Assembly: GCA_030704615.1 (NCBI GenBank)
Contig: CM060731.1
Span: forward strand, 56,338,756-56,402,755
Reading direction: 5' to 3'
Source of the DNA: Takakia lepidozioides
Taxonomy: Eukaryota; Streptophyta; Takakiopsida; Takakiales; Takakiaceae
DNA length: 64,000 bases
The notes beneath the pieces were generated by a model, which saw only the letters and a list, made by a program, of their open reading frames with translations, made no database searches and was not told where the DNA came from. A program made the translations under genes and the position numbers. The first letter of the stretch is position 1, and each line of letters begins with the position of its first letter. Of the stretch, positions 22,901 to 34,260 are shown one piece after another.

Positions 22901-24800
22901 TGAATTGATCTTAACTACCCCTAATTATGATTAATTACGGTGTGAAACCCTGACCCCTACCCTAAAACCTGTTTTTTAACCTGGCTACGGATGGAATCCG
23001 TCGGGTTTGAGGGATGTTTTGTATATTTTTCATCCTTTGCGGATGAAAAATCGGGCAGAAGCCTTACGTTGTCTCTCCCGCTGTCAGAAGCATGAGTTGT
23101 GCTTCTGAGCTCGCGGGGAGAGCGTTATGGCGGATGTGCTTTTGCAGTTGCCCTGTTTGTTGCGTCGTACCCGTACTGGGCAATCTCCTGGGGATGCGCG
23201 AAGGCGGCGCCTTGTCTCTCTAGCAGCGGGAAACCCTGCTGTGAATGCAATGTCTTCTTCCCTCCTCTGACCTTTAAATTTTGCAATGGCACTTGTGTTG
23301 GGAAGTCTCTCTCCTTCCCTTTTGTTGCCTTGCAAGCTTGCTTGTTTTGCTTCATTGCTTATGTGCTTTGTTGGAGGCGGCTTGTTGCGGGTGGTGATGT
23401 CGCATAGCTCTCTTCCCCAATTGCTCAAGGTGCTTTTGGAGTTTAGGGTTCCTTCTGTACTTATCTTCGTCTCTTACTTTTGAAGTTCTTAGTTGACATC
23501 AATGACAAGTGTGAGGGTCTGTGATTCACCTGGGGTTCCACAATCCTCACTAATCTATTGATTTTGTGGCGGTTTGTGATGGGACCAGATCAGGATCCTC
23601 ACTTGCTTTGAATTTTCTTGAGCATTCAGATGTGGATATGGACAGAGGGGCCCTGTATGTTGTGGCGTCTTCATGTGGCTGCTGCCTATAGCCCCGAATT
23701 CGACCCGCCTGCTTCTGGTTTGGCATGCTACAACCTATGTTTTGGCTTATGTTGTTCTGCCGTTGGTGGGGCACCTCGGCCTGTCAAGCTATCTCCTAAG
23801 GCCTGCATCCAGACCTTACCTTGTCTTTTGATCCTTGACAGCAGGGCATGTGGATTACTAAGATATGTTGTGACTTTTTGGCCCTAGAGAATCTGTGGTT
23901 TATGGGTATGGCCTTAGCGGTTTTGTGACTTTATGGACGTGGTGGCCTTGAATATTATTGCGGAAGCCTGATAAGGCACTGCCCTGCTCTTTTTCAGGCC
24001 TGGATTTGATGTGTAATGGATCATAGTGAGGTGTTTTTGCAAACTTTAGCATAGACCTCTTGTAAGACGAGAGTGGTAAGCTGTAATGGAATCTTGCCTG
24101 TATTTTCGGCCTTGTCATGACATCAGGCCCATGACCTGCAATCTGAGGTTTTATTTGCCAAGATCTCGGTTGTTCAAGATGCTTGTGTATACATGTCTTG
24201 AATTTGCAATATGACAGGCTGAGTTCACATTCCCTTGACACCTTGTATGATTACATGTCTCGGGGTGATTACAAATGGTATGGAATCTGGTCTATCATGC
24301 CCAAGTGGTTTGCTTGGAGGCATGTTTTGATTCTGAAAAATTGCAGGCTGGTCCTTATGCCTTGCTTGATGCATGATAAGGTAGGTTGCTGCTAATTATT
24401 TTGTCATACCCAAGATGTTTGCTTGAAAGACATGTCTTGAATCTGTAATATTGCAGGTTGGTTTCACATACCCAAGATGTTTTGCTCTATGCATGTCTTG
24501 TTGTAATTGCCAAGAAAGGGTATGACAGACTGCAACAATCTGTTTTTTCAGAACACAAGATGCTTGCTTATATGCTTGTCTTGTTGTCATGAACTGTACA
24601 TGAACAAACCCCGCCCTCCCACCCTGTTTTATGATGAATGATTGGGTGATGTCAATTCATGGGAAGCTATGACAAGAATGGAAATGTTAGATGGTGCCTT
24701 GTTTTGGGCTGTTTATATCTTTAATTGACAATGACCCTAGTAGGGTCTTGTCCATGTCTCGACATGACATGAATATCTTCCCACTCTCTCCCTCTCTCTT
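22901..24800. other. Spacer with degenerate tandem units between the two palindrome repeats
   Basis: I find no convincing gene. Between about 24175 and 24590 a unit of roughly 65-100 bases, marked by CCCAAGATGTTTGCTT, CATGTCTTGAATCTGTAATAT and TGCAGGTTGGT, recurs several times with heavy divergence. The overall look, with T-rich tracts ending in TGCAG, is intron-like, but I cannot assign it. Confidence 0.4.
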
Positions 24801-24839
24801 TTTAACTTTTTCTATCTCCTCTCTCCCTCTGTGGTTTTT

Positions 24840-25375
24840 TTTTTTTTTGTGAGCAACACAAAAGAGAGAGAGAGAGAAAGAGAGAGATCAGGGAAAACAA
24901 ACAAATAAATAAATAAAAATAAAAAATATGGGGAGGGGGGAGTGACTGAGCAGCTGCTCAGTCACTCCTCCCCCCCCTCACTTTTTTTTTTTTTTCTTTT
25001 GATGCCCCCTCTCTCCCTCTGTCTCCCTCCATCCTTGGAATTGGCCGGTTTTATCGGTGTTAATTTCCTGTGTTTTCATCCATACCGGATGGACTCTGGC
25101 AGTTTTTTCACCCGTCCTATAATGATTTTTCATCCATACCGGATGAATTACCAGGGTGGACATTGAATTACCTCTAAGAAGAGTCTCTGGTTTTTTATTC
25201 TTCTTTTATTGACTTTCATCCATACCGGATGAGTCACCAAAGAATGAGGAATTACCTTTGTGGGGGTTGCCACTGGCATCCTATTTTTCCATCCATACCG
25301 GATGAAAAATGCCAGGATATTTATTTTTTCATTCCACTTTTATTGATTTTTCATCCATACCGGATGAGCATCTCA
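24840..25375. repeat. Palindrome-rich repeat, copy B
   Basis: The same succession of blocks as at 22.2-22.9 kb is found here. The central palindrome is perfect: GAGTGACTGAGCAG (24940-24953) followed directly by its reverse complement (24954-24967). Five CATCCATACCGGATG sites follow at about 25077, 25131, 25217, 25290 and 25352. The copy ends at about 25370, directly against the eIF4A fragment, whereas copy A continues further. Confidence 0.8.
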
Positions 25376-25800
25376 TCAGCTTCATGCAGCACAAAGCACT
25401 TGATTGCATAAGCCCGAAGGGCATTCCGACGCAACATATCATGCACACGTCCTGGGGTTCCCACCACAACGTGAATTGATCCTCATGAACACTGGTCCCT
25501 CCAACATAGGCATGCACCTTCACTTGGAGGTAATCACCAAGTGCCCGCATCACCTTCTCAGTCACGTGGGCAAGCTCATGAGTGGGAGCCAATACAAGCG
25601 CTTGGCACCCCAATAGTTGGTAGTCCAATTGCTGAAGAATACCAGAACAGAAAGTAGCTGTCTTTCTCGTCCCGGACTGAGCTTGCTGAATGACATCGAG
25701 GCCCTTGGTAAATGGCACAATACCACGTTGTTGGATGGCTGAAGCTTTCTCAAAACCGAGAATCTGAGCAACCTGAGTGGGATGAGCTGCAAGGAGAAAC
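25375..25800 (-). pseudogene. eIF4A fragment, first helicase motifs
   Basis: The minus strand starts near [19 protein letters not shown] and continues through [25 protein letters not shown] and [16 protein letters not shown] frameshift gives [15 protein letters not shown] and finally HEADEM. These are motifs Q, I, Ia, Ib and II of the DEAD-box translation factor eIF4A. Motif I has R for the second conserved G, motif Ia has H for R, and motif II reads HEAD instead of DEAD. With the frameshift and the missing C-terminal half, it is a dead fragment. It stops where the CATCCATACCGGATG repeat begins. The complementary N-terminal piece of eIF4A is at 26093 in the opposite orientation. Confidence 0.85.
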
Positions 25801-26092
25801 TGACATCAATCAGTATGGAGGCAAAGTGAGAATGTCACAGAAAGGATGCAAAAGGAGCTGTTGCAACTTGCAGCAAATGAAGGTTATAAAGAAGACTTGT
25901 TTATGCTAGTTCTTGCAGCTGAGAGGGAGGAACGCGAGCCAGACATTTGGAGTGATATACAAGCATGCATGCAATCACAGAAAGGGCAAGGTTAAGTGAT
26001 AAGCTGCCCCGCTGCTTATCTGTCTCGCATCCTCGCTGGCAGGTCACGACGGTCTCTCTCTTGCGCTTTCAGCTAACAGTTATTGAAATAGT

Positions 26093-26269
26093 ATGGCAGG
26101 ATCTGCACCCGAAGGTTCTCCGTTTCACGCTTGCCAGTATGACGCCAAGATGGAGTCCATCTTCAGCGGAGAGGGCGATGATTTCATTTCTACATTGGAG
26201 GAGGTCCATGAAACCTTTGATGCTATAGGCCTCCATAGGAATTTCCTGAGGGGCATTTATGAAATATAA
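26093..26269 (+). pseudogene. eIF4A fragment, N-terminal exon
   Basis: From ATG 26093 the plus strand encodes 58 residues: MAGSAPEGSPFHACQYDAKM, then TLEEVHETFDAIGLH and NFLRGIYEI before a stop. This matches the N-terminus of plant eIF4A, which goes on as GIYAYGFEK; that part is found on the other strand at 25800. A TTGCGCTTTCAG sequence just upstream (26067-26078) looks like the acceptor of the usual 5' leader intron. Expression is unlikely because the rest of the protein is in the wrong orientation. Confidence 0.8.
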
Positions 26270-26423
26270 GAAAAACTTGAGATGGCTGGGCACATCCTTT
26301 TCCAAACAGTACCTTCGTGGCGTATGCCCCCTCAAGTACCCCACACCGCTGTCACAGATATCCTGCAACCATGTACACGGGGGGCTAGCCCTCCTCTTGC
26401 GCTTATTTCTGCCCAACTCCACC

Positions 26424-26738
26424 TCATCTGTCCACTGCGTCCATACATGTCACGGAAGGTCTCCCAAAAGCCTCCATCCCGTGCCCCTGCTGTGCATACC
26501 CTGCAAGCATCGCGTTCCATGACACTACATCTTGTTCAACCATAATGTTCAAAACTCCCTTTGCATCCTTAATGCACCCACATTTGGCATACATGTCCAC
26601 CAGAGCAGTACTCAAAATTACTTCAAGCACAATTCCAGCTTTGACGATGACACCATGGACCTCTTTCCCCTTTTCCAGGGCTCCCAGACTTGCAGGAGCA
26701 TTGCAAACACAAACAAATCTGATGTGGTTGGGCTTCAT
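26424..26738 (-). pseudogene. Single PPR unit fragment
   Basis: The minus strand reads RFVCVCNAPASLGALEKGKE, then STALVDMYAKCGCIKDAKGV and DVVSWNAMLAGYAQQG, and then leaves the PPR pattern at GMEAFGRPS. This is one L/S-type PPR unit, closely similar to the fragments at 6.0-6.7 kb. There is no start, targeting signal or C-terminal domain, so it is a dispersed remnant. Confidence 0.75.
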
Positions 26739-26858
26739 ATTGTCGCATCCCCACCTCCTCAGCAGTTGCCCTCTATGACAACATCAAGCCATGTCAGGTT
26801 CTCCTAAATCTAGCTGCACATCAACACCTGCTTTGATTGCCCTTGACGTGGGTGGGGA

Positions 26859-27190
26859 TTGAACCCACAGTATCTGCTCTTTACTACAGCCAATGTCAGC
26901 AAGGCAGTCAAGAAGCTGCAAAATGGCAGGGCACTGAATATATCAAGACTACAGAGTGAATTGATCAAGCACGCAACACCTACTTTAGCCCCATTTATAG
27001 CTCACCTCTTCAATGAAGTAGTGCAACATGGATTCTCAACAGAGTGGACAAAGAGCATCATCTACACCCCTCTTCTTGACTCGCACCGACCAACTATCGC
27101 ACTAGTATGGTGTCCTCGTTACTGGCTAAACTGTTTGGGGCAGTAGTGGCCATGGAACTGGATGATTGGGCTGAGTATGCCCAGTCATTG
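26859..27190 (+). mobile_element. LINE reverse transcriptase fragment
   Basis: The plus strand reads VSKAVKKLQNGRALNISRLQ, ELIKHATPTLAPFIAHLFNE, GFSTEWTKSIIYTP and, after a frameshift near 27085, NYRTSMVSSLLAKLFGAVV. This corresponds to the first part of a LINE reverse transcriptase, before the catalytic motifs. It is a different family from the LINEs at 48 kb and 60 kb. The catalytic part is absent. Confidence 0.65.
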
Positions 27191-27603
27191 TACCATTCCC
27201 CAAACCAAACTCCCTCTCCCATAACCTCTAAACCCCTACAAGGAAATCTCTTGGAAGGTAAAATGTTATGGGCAACTTTCGTGTTTCAGCTCAATTTCTT
27301 TTGCCAACTTTTTTACAAGTTCACATTTGCTTACATGTGTTGCAGGGCGAGTTGATCTGGGAGACAAGTAAGTGCATGTGCTTTCGACTCTTTTGCCAGA
27401 GGTGCAAGGGACCTTGTCCTGGCTTTACAAGGAGTTCGGGAGACTGTCCAGCAGACTGGCCACAAGAATGTCGAACAACATATTCCCCACGACACATGTG
27501 GGCAGACTGCCCAAGTGTTGGAGACCGAGCATGTGCACCAGACCGTCCCCACGTCCCCCTCCTCCTCCCCCCTCCCAATGCACCCAATGCACCCAATGTA
27601 GCC
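27191..27603. other. Short unassigned coding-like stretch
   Basis: On the plus strand, after a TGTGTTGCAG acceptor-like sequence at about 27346, one frame reads SFARGARDLVLALQGVRETV and continues to a proline/serine-rich end near 27600. I do not recognise it. It runs head-on into the 3' end of the transposase on the minus strand. It could be a second small gene of the CACTA element or chance. Confidence 0.25.
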
Positions 27604-28660
27604 TCACTCCCTCTGCACCACTTCATCTGCTTCACGTACCATGACAGTCCGCCGACCTTGTGGGTCTTTTTGCAAGACAACTTTCCATTGAGGCCGATGG
27701 TTATTGTCATCATAGAAAAAAACCTGATCCACTTGCGAGGGGTAAATGAATGGTTGCTCAGTCTCTGGCAGAGTTTGTGAAATATTCACCCGCAAGAATC
27801 CATCAGAATCCACGACCATGGATGCATGGCGACCTGTCATGCATGCCTTCATCCACTTACACTTGAACAGAACAGGGTGTAAGGTTCCGTAATTAAATTC
27901 CAAGATCTCATCAATGACTCCCACAAACTTGATAGATGCCAAGGTGGGATTCAAATCAGTTGTAGCATTGCCTTCTTGCTCAAAAACTGAACTTACTCCA
28001 GAATCAAATGTTACATGCGAACGTCCATCCCTGAATGTTTTCCTGTAATGGTTCCCATATGCCTTCATCCCCTTGTATGACTGGACAGTCAACAACGGTC
28101 ACAAACATAGCCGCCTCACATCTTCTTCCACATCCACCCCATCCCTCACCTGATTGTCAACTGTTATCTGGAACCACTCAAAAAAAGGTGGAATCTGTTG
28201 TCTTTCAAAAAGGGCGATTTCTTTCTCTACCTCATAGCCTCGCCTGTATGGAGCAACTATATCAGTGTTCTGCAGCACATAGGTGTGGGCTAGATCCCTC
28301 AACAAAGGTGAAATATCCTTTTTCTGCCCACTACCTTGTAACACCTCCCCACTTACCCCGGGGTCCTCCTCTTGGTCCCACACACGACGTCTACTGTGGC
28401 GGTATTGCGCAAGGTATTCAGTACAGAACCCAAGTGCTTCATCTATGATGTAACCCCTCGCCATGCTACCCTCAGGCCTGGCTTTGTTGCGCACATACCC
28501 CTTGAGGTCACCTAGGTATCGTTCCATGGGATAGCACCACCTTGTCCCCACAGGCCCACATATGTCTAGCTCGTCCACTAAATGAATCGGTAGGTGGGTC
28601 ATCACATCAAAGAAGGAAGGGGGGAATTCCTTCTCTAACATGCACAAGGTTAGTACCACA
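27604..28660 (-). pseudogene. TNP2-type CACTA transposase, 3' part
   Basis: Read from 28660 downward the frame gives DVVLTLCMLEKEFPPSFFDV, MTHLPIHLVDELDICGPVG, RWCYPMERYLGDLKGYV and ARGYIIDEALGFCTEYL, the DUF4218 region of plant CACTA transposases. A second frame (28095-27604) has SIKFVGVIDEILEFNYG, KCKWMKACMTG and PFIYPSQVDQVFFYDD, the DUF4216 region, and ends at a stop at 27604. It begins exactly where the 5' part at 15.4-16.9 kb breaks off. Joining at the shared GAT keeps the frame (INKLRD to DVVLTL). The two halves are therefore one gene separated by an inversion. The two frames need a splice or frameshift near 28095. Confidence 0.85.
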
Positions 28661-29316
28661 TCGGATGAGGCAGAGGAGTTCATTAACAAAATGCCAATCA
28701 AACCGGATGTTGTGGTGTGGAGGGCCTTGCTTGGTGCCTGCAGAATCCATTGCAACATGGAGGTCGTAGAACGTGTAGCAAAATCTGTACTCAACTGGGA
28801 TGGACAGGAGGCCGCAGCTTATGTGTTACTTTCAAACATCTATGCCGCAGCTGGCAGGTGGGCCGATACTGTAAAGGTGAGATATATGATGAAGACCAGA
28901 GGTGTGAGAAGCCAAGTTGCTCTTGCATTGTGGTCGACAACAGACTGCACTCCTTTGTTGTAGATGACAGATTGCATCCACAAATTGAGGAAATCCTTGT
29001 TGAGCTAAGAAGGTTGTCCGGACAGATAAGGAGGCAGGGTACGTTCCTGACACCCACTTTGCATTGCATGATGTGGAGGATGACAATAAGGAAATTTCCC
29101 TTTGCCACCACAGTGAAAGGCTGGCCATTGCTTTTGGGCTCCTCAGCACCTCCCCGGGGATGCCTCTCCGTATCATCAAGAACCTTAGGATGTGCAGTGG
29201 CTGCCACACGGCCACCAAGTATCTCAAGGATAGTTGGGCGAGCTATTCTTGTAAGGGGTGCAAATCGCTTTCACCACTTCAAAGATGGGGTTTGTTCTGG
29301 TGGGGAGTACTGGTGA
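28661..29316 (+). pseudogene. PPR gene 3' part with E/E+ and DYW domain
   Basis: From 28665 the plus strand reads DEAEEFINKMPIKPDVVVW, ALLGACRIHCNMEVVE and AAAYVLLSNIYAAAGRW (E and E+ region). After a shift near 28900 it reads KPSCSCIVVDNRLHSFVVDD. After a shift near 29040 it reads [17 protein letters not shown] and [18 protein letters not shown]. After a shift near 29225 it reads [18 protein letters not shown]. The HSE zinc/glutamate motif and CSGC cysteines of the DYW cytidine-deaminase fold are present. The usual CSC near the end is CSG and the closing triplet is EYW. Such domains edit organelle C to U. This is the continuation of the PPR gene that breaks off at 16901 and it joins it in frame. 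With three frameshifts it cannot be translated whole. Confidence 0.85.
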
Positions 29317-30530
29317 GGGGATATTTCCTCGTGAGGTGTGAGTGTATTGTGAGTGTCTTGTGAGTGTCTCTTTTCATTAATTAGAATTAAGCTGTTGGTT
29401 GGTTCATTTAGGATACCCTGGGAATGTTGGCTTTGACTTACTTGGAGGGTGTCTCCTCCATGGCAAATCAACCCTACATGAGGCAATTGTGGGGTCGAGC
29501 CACGGTACATTGAAACTCAGCCCAAAATTGTGATTGCTCCTTTGTAACGCATGGGAATCAGGTTCCAAGCATTCACTATTAGCAGACATGAAGGTGTAGA
29601 AAATGAAATGTGGATGTCTATACTCCTGATTTTGCCACTTCTGGGACAACAGACCGTATAATAAGAATGTGCCCATGAGACTTTGTATGAACCTAGCTCA
29701 ATGGGGTCCAATGGCCACAAAAATCTAACCCGCACAAGCCCATGTTAGCACATAGAATCAGTTGGGGTGGGGGGGTTGGTCAACTTTAATCCATGGTTCA
29801 GATGGAGGCACCATAATGTTACTCACACCTTGGCCTCCAAAGCCCAAATGACAATTTTGCAAATGAAATATCCCAAATGAAGGTAATTTTGTACCTCTTT
29901 GATCTTGACAAGGTATGGCCAAAGTAAGTCTTGGGGTGTAATCTTGTAGCCACTCACGCGGTCGTGCTCAATTCCTAGCAACCAAAGACCCCATTCTATC
30001 TTTGACTCTTCTCTCAAGACTCAAGTTTGGGCAAAATACCCTTTTGATATCTTAAATTGCTATGGCTCAAGCCCCAAAGCCGCAAATACAAAACTCACTC
30101 AGCAAACTAGCAATGAGATCCCATGTGCTCTAGCTTGAACTCAAGCTTAAAAAAACTATTTCTAGGACTCCTTGAGAGATTAACATAAACTAGAGCCTTA
30201 GATCATAAGCTCCCTAGAACTTTGCAACTAAAAAGCCAAATTAAGCTCCAAGAATGGCGACAAACTAAGATGGAGCTCGCAAAGAGTACAAAGGAAAGCT
30301 AATAAGCGAAAGGTGAAGAACAAGGCCAAGGCCTTCCCTTATACAGCAGCCTAAGCACACTTAAGCTAAGGAACATCTTCTTGTGTCTTTTGGCCTTCTA
30401 TATATCGACATCAAGCTTCTATTACTTTGCGAAGAGTACGAGTCATGTTTATTAAGTGGCTTTGATGTACTTCAAGCAGTAGAATATTGGGACTCAACAC
30501 GCACTGACAGACTTTTTAAGAAATTATAAT
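29317..30530. other. No gene recognised
   Basis: Right of the DYW end there is a short run of GTGAGTGT units (29337-29370) and then sequence with no coding pattern that I recognise. Several A-rich and CT-rich segments look like decayed repeats. Confidence 0.45.
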
Positions 30531-30536
30531 AATACA

Positions 30537-33000
30537 GAACAGGGGACAGTGGCCCTGGAAATTTTATTAATAAGGCAAGGAAGGAACAGATAGTGGAAAA
30601 AGTAACGACCATGGGGAAACACATGGGAAACTCCCAGGTCCTAGTGGCAAAGGAAAAAGAGAAGAAATGAAATGAAATGATACTTTACAACATCCACGGA
30701 AAGCTCATAGAGCTTATGGGACAAAGTGGAAGAAAACATGAGAGAGGAAACAAAACCAAAGCCAAGAATAAGAACTATTGCTCGAGTGATTGTCTAAGGG
30801 TGAAGGCGTCGTGCAGGGAAGCTACCAAGCATTTCTGATCCTCCTTCAGTGAGAGATTGGGTTCCACGGAATAAACAGTGGAATCTACCACGGATCTCGT
30901 AGTATAGAGGGCAATAGAAGAAGTGTTCATCAGTTTCAATTTCCCGGCTGCACCCTGTGCAAGTTGGATATAGGCGGTCCCCCAGTTGCAGGTTTTCCCA
31001 TCTGCCAGTCTCTATCCATAGGTTGTGGGACCACCTTGAACCGCCCCAATGCCCTCAAGAGGGAAGGAGATAAAGATGCCGAAAGGTAATTGGGCCTTAA
31101 GATTCTATCATCTCGGAGCACCAAGAATATTGTCTCTCGATAGAATGGAGATTTGTTGTGAGATTGGGTAGCTTCCAAGTTCTCTTGACATGTAGTTCGA
31201 TAAGCTCCTTTCTGATGCATCTGTTGCGGTCCTATCTGGATATAATGTCCACCCCTTCTGGACTTATTGGTAATAGTGAAAGCAATAGAGAGTCCATTGC
31301 GCTAAAAAAAACTATCCACTCGAGCATACCAGGAGTGCTTGAAACTTGTAGCTTTGAGCCTAATAGATATAGGGCATCATCAGCATAGAGGAGATCTGAA
31401 TGCATTGGTCCCCATCCAATGGCACCCCAACCCCATGGTTTTTAAAATGTAAACCTCCAAGGCGTCAATGTAGATCCTGAAAAGGGTAGGTGAAAGGGGG
31501 CAGCCTTGTTTGACCCCAATGTTGTTATGGACCTCTGCTGAGAATTCCCCAGCAACGTTGACCATGCCAGTGTCAATCTGGCTGGAGGGACTCCCACTCT
31601 ATGGAGCCGTTGGAAAAGAAGGTCTCGAGGAACTGAATCAAAAGCCTTGTGAAAGTCAACGAAGCAAATTAACATATACCATTCTTTTGTCATAGCTTGC
31701 ACGTTCCACCATAACCTGAAGAGTGAAAATGTGGTCAAGAGTGGATATGTTGCAATGGAAACTAGTTTGTCCCTTAGCACGTATGTGCGAGGCCAGACGT
31801 GAATGTCAGTGATTGGGGGCGGGGGGGGGGTCTATGTGAGGTTTAAGAAAAGACAAAAAAGAATGAGGGGAAAATCTGACTTTTGCAAGGAAAGTAGATT
31901 GCAGCTTGAGAGTGTAGGCTCTCTTTCTAGATCTAATGAGGGACTTATAGTGCTTAAGAGCTAGGTTTTTGAAATCTGGAGAGGAATGGATATCAAGCAG
32001 TAAAGACTTGATGTGACGTCTAGGACCTTTGCATTCTTCATCATAGAATGGTGCATAACGGCAAGTGGAGAAGGATGAGGAGGTAGATGGGAGGGTGACG
32101 GGGAAGGATTGCAGGGCCGAGTCCCAAAGAGCGTGAGTAAGATGGGTAGCCTTGTCATTAGGAGATGGTAGATCTAAAATGGAGGGGAGGATTGACGCTA
32201 AGCATGTTTCATACTCAATGTCGTGTAAGTGAGAGAAGGGGTATTAAAGTGAATACGTGGGTGTAAAGGGAGAGAAGCAGAGGAGCCCTTCACGGGAAGA
32301 GAGATGGAAGGAAATGCAAAGGAAATGCAAGAGTGACGGAGAATCCGGGTACTTTGTGATGTAAAAAGAGCTAACCCTATCAGTTGTGTTGGGGCTCCCG
32401 GCAAAGAGATAGTCGACCACGCTCTGTCCCTTGTACGTGTGGCAGGTAAACTGGCTAGAGGATTTGAAATTAGTTGTGTCATTGTAAAATCTCACAAAAC
32501 TTGAGTAGATGGCGACCATAGCTTATGATTTCGCTAGAAACATCTGCACTTTGTCTCTCCGAGTTCATATGTGAGTGTTGGATGTGTAGAAGATCCGTGG
32601 GGTCGAAGGTTGGGGCCTGTAGTACTGATCCTGTACGGGCGTTGAAATCTCCAACCCAGAATATGTCTGTGTGTAGGGTACGGAGACGGGACATATCCTC
32701 TTCCAATGGAACATACGGCGAATCTGTTCGCATGTGTAGCGACTGTGTGGAGATGCAGCCGGAGCAAAATAACATCCCGCCAGTAGAATGTTTGGTTGAG
32801 GGTTGTAGCCTTTGATGTGACACGGAATGTACCTTGCCAATGGGTCTTTGTATGGGAAGGAGATAAATGAGAGAGGCCAGTCAACAAATTAACAAGCCAC
32901 TCCACCAAAGCGTTTGAGACCTGTACGTGGACGAGTCACTGACTAACCGCAAATAGAAAGGGGGTCCTTTCCTTCATACACATGTGTTCCAAGAGAAAAA
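30537..33000 (-). mobile_element. Degenerate LINE, ORF2 (endonuclease and reverse transcriptase)
   Basis: The minus strand contains an apurinic-type endonuclease in shifting frames: DIFWVGDFNARTG (about 32660) and KGQSVVDYLFAGSPNTTDRV (about 32420). It is followed by a reverse transcriptase with MLICFVDFHKAFDSVPRD (31660) and EVHNNIGVKQGCPLSPTLF (31510). The FADD-type catalytic box is not seen and stops are frequent. The interval 31780-31830 seems to have lost the first part of the reverse transcriptase. The 3' end, near 30537, has TTAATAAAATTTCCAGGGCC, like the 3' end of the LINE at 60.1 kb. Together with the ORF1-like part to the right this is a nearly full-length but dead element. Confidence 0.75.
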
Positions 33001-33099
33001 AAAATCACACTTGGAAAAAATATCAAGAAGCCCTTGGGGATGGCTCCACAGTGAGCCATTATAGTTTCATGAGCCGAGGTGTAGATGTGAGCGTGTGTT

Positions 33100-34260
33100 G
33101 GTCTTATGGGGCCCCAACCCCTTATTAGAGTTAGAGGGCCGACTCTCTTGCTATTGGACAATTACCTTCCCATCTCAGTACACTGCATAGTGCCTCTATG
33201 CCCGAGCCTGTTTGACCTGCAAGAGTTGAGCCCGCATGACATTGTATTGCAAGGGGGTCAAATCATCATTCAGATACATACCCTGACCTCTCAATTGAGA
33301 CCTCTGGCGGAGGACCCTATCCCGAGTACCTCTATCCTTGAATCGAATGAATAGGCCTTTGTGCTCTGAAGTTCCTATACGCCAAGCCCGTTCAATGCCA
33401 CTCGTTCCCGTGGTAGAGCAAGGTTTTGTGGAATAAGGGTGGTGGCCGCGCCAAGAGGGTTACCCTCTGCGAGGGTCCCTAGCTTTTCAATGACCCTGAT
33501 GTTAAAATAGCCGAGACTGTCTCCTCTAGAGAGTGAGGACTCTTGTTGGATGTGTTGCCCTTAACTATATTAGCCCAAGAAGAAGCCTCTGCCTTGTGAG
33601 CTTGGAGCTCTCGGGCCATTGTAGACGTCGCAGTTTTGTGTGTTTCCAGCTCTTTACTCAAGGTTTCCACCTACTAGTGAATGCGTACCGTGAGGGGGTC
33701 TGGGAGGCCCTTCTCTATGAGGGTCTTCACTTCGCCTTCCAGTTTTGAAAGACGTGTTTGTGTGGTTTTCACTTTGAGCTGTTTCAAACAAACCATCTAG
33801 CTTGTTATTGCTCTCCGGAAAAGAGGCCCACAAGACGGTGACCTCAACTCGCAGATTCTCCATGTGTTTGTCTCGGGTTACCAACGACTTCTCCAAGTCC
33901 CTGTGGGGTCTGCAAGCCGCTTCTCCCAATCCTTGTCTCGGGCATCAAGCAATTGTATAGGGTCACTTCGGAGATGCATCAATTTTGCAAGATAGAGATT
34001 TGGTCCCGAAGGGTTTGAACGTTAGCACTCCTCGTGGAGTACTGACACAATGGAGAAGCCTGTTGAGAGACCGGGCAGGAAGAAGAAGTAGAGGGGACCT
34101 GGGGTGAGATGAGGGTGACGGGGAGTCTGCATCCTCGTCGACCATCCTTTGGCGTTTGGAGGAGGCTAGGACATGGTGGGGTGGAGGCGGCGCTGGTGCG
34201 CCAACGCGCGAGCGTCGACGTGCTGACGAGAGAGAGAGAGAGAGTTTGTCTACCACCCAG
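33100..34260 (-). mobile_element. Degenerate LINE, ORF1-like part
   Basis: Upstream of the endonuclease, the minus strand shows a serine/proline-rich start (about 34150, MVDEDADSPSPSSHPRSP), then a charged heptad-rich stretch with RDLEKSLVTRDKHMENLRVE and KELETHKTATSTMARELQ. The motif MYLNDDLTPLQYNVMRAQLL (about 33270) then appears, typical of the RNA-binding ORF1 of plant LINEs. Several stops separate these parts. ORF1 proteins coat the LINE transcript. This is the 5' half of the element at 30537-33000. Confidence 0.65.

Noticed and set aside
24940-24967. Perfect 28-bp palindrome as a transcription terminator
   Set aside because: The surroundings are eukaryotic repeat DNA duplicated at 22.3 kb. 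No bacterial-type gene is present.
26850-26900. B-box-like GGGTTCAATCCCC on the minus strand, as a tRNA or SINE
   Set aside because: There is no acceptable A box at the right distance and no cloverleaf arms.
28035-28448. Plus-strand frame of 137 codons
   Set aside because: It is the complement of the conserved CACTA transposase DUF4218/4216 region, which explains the open frame.
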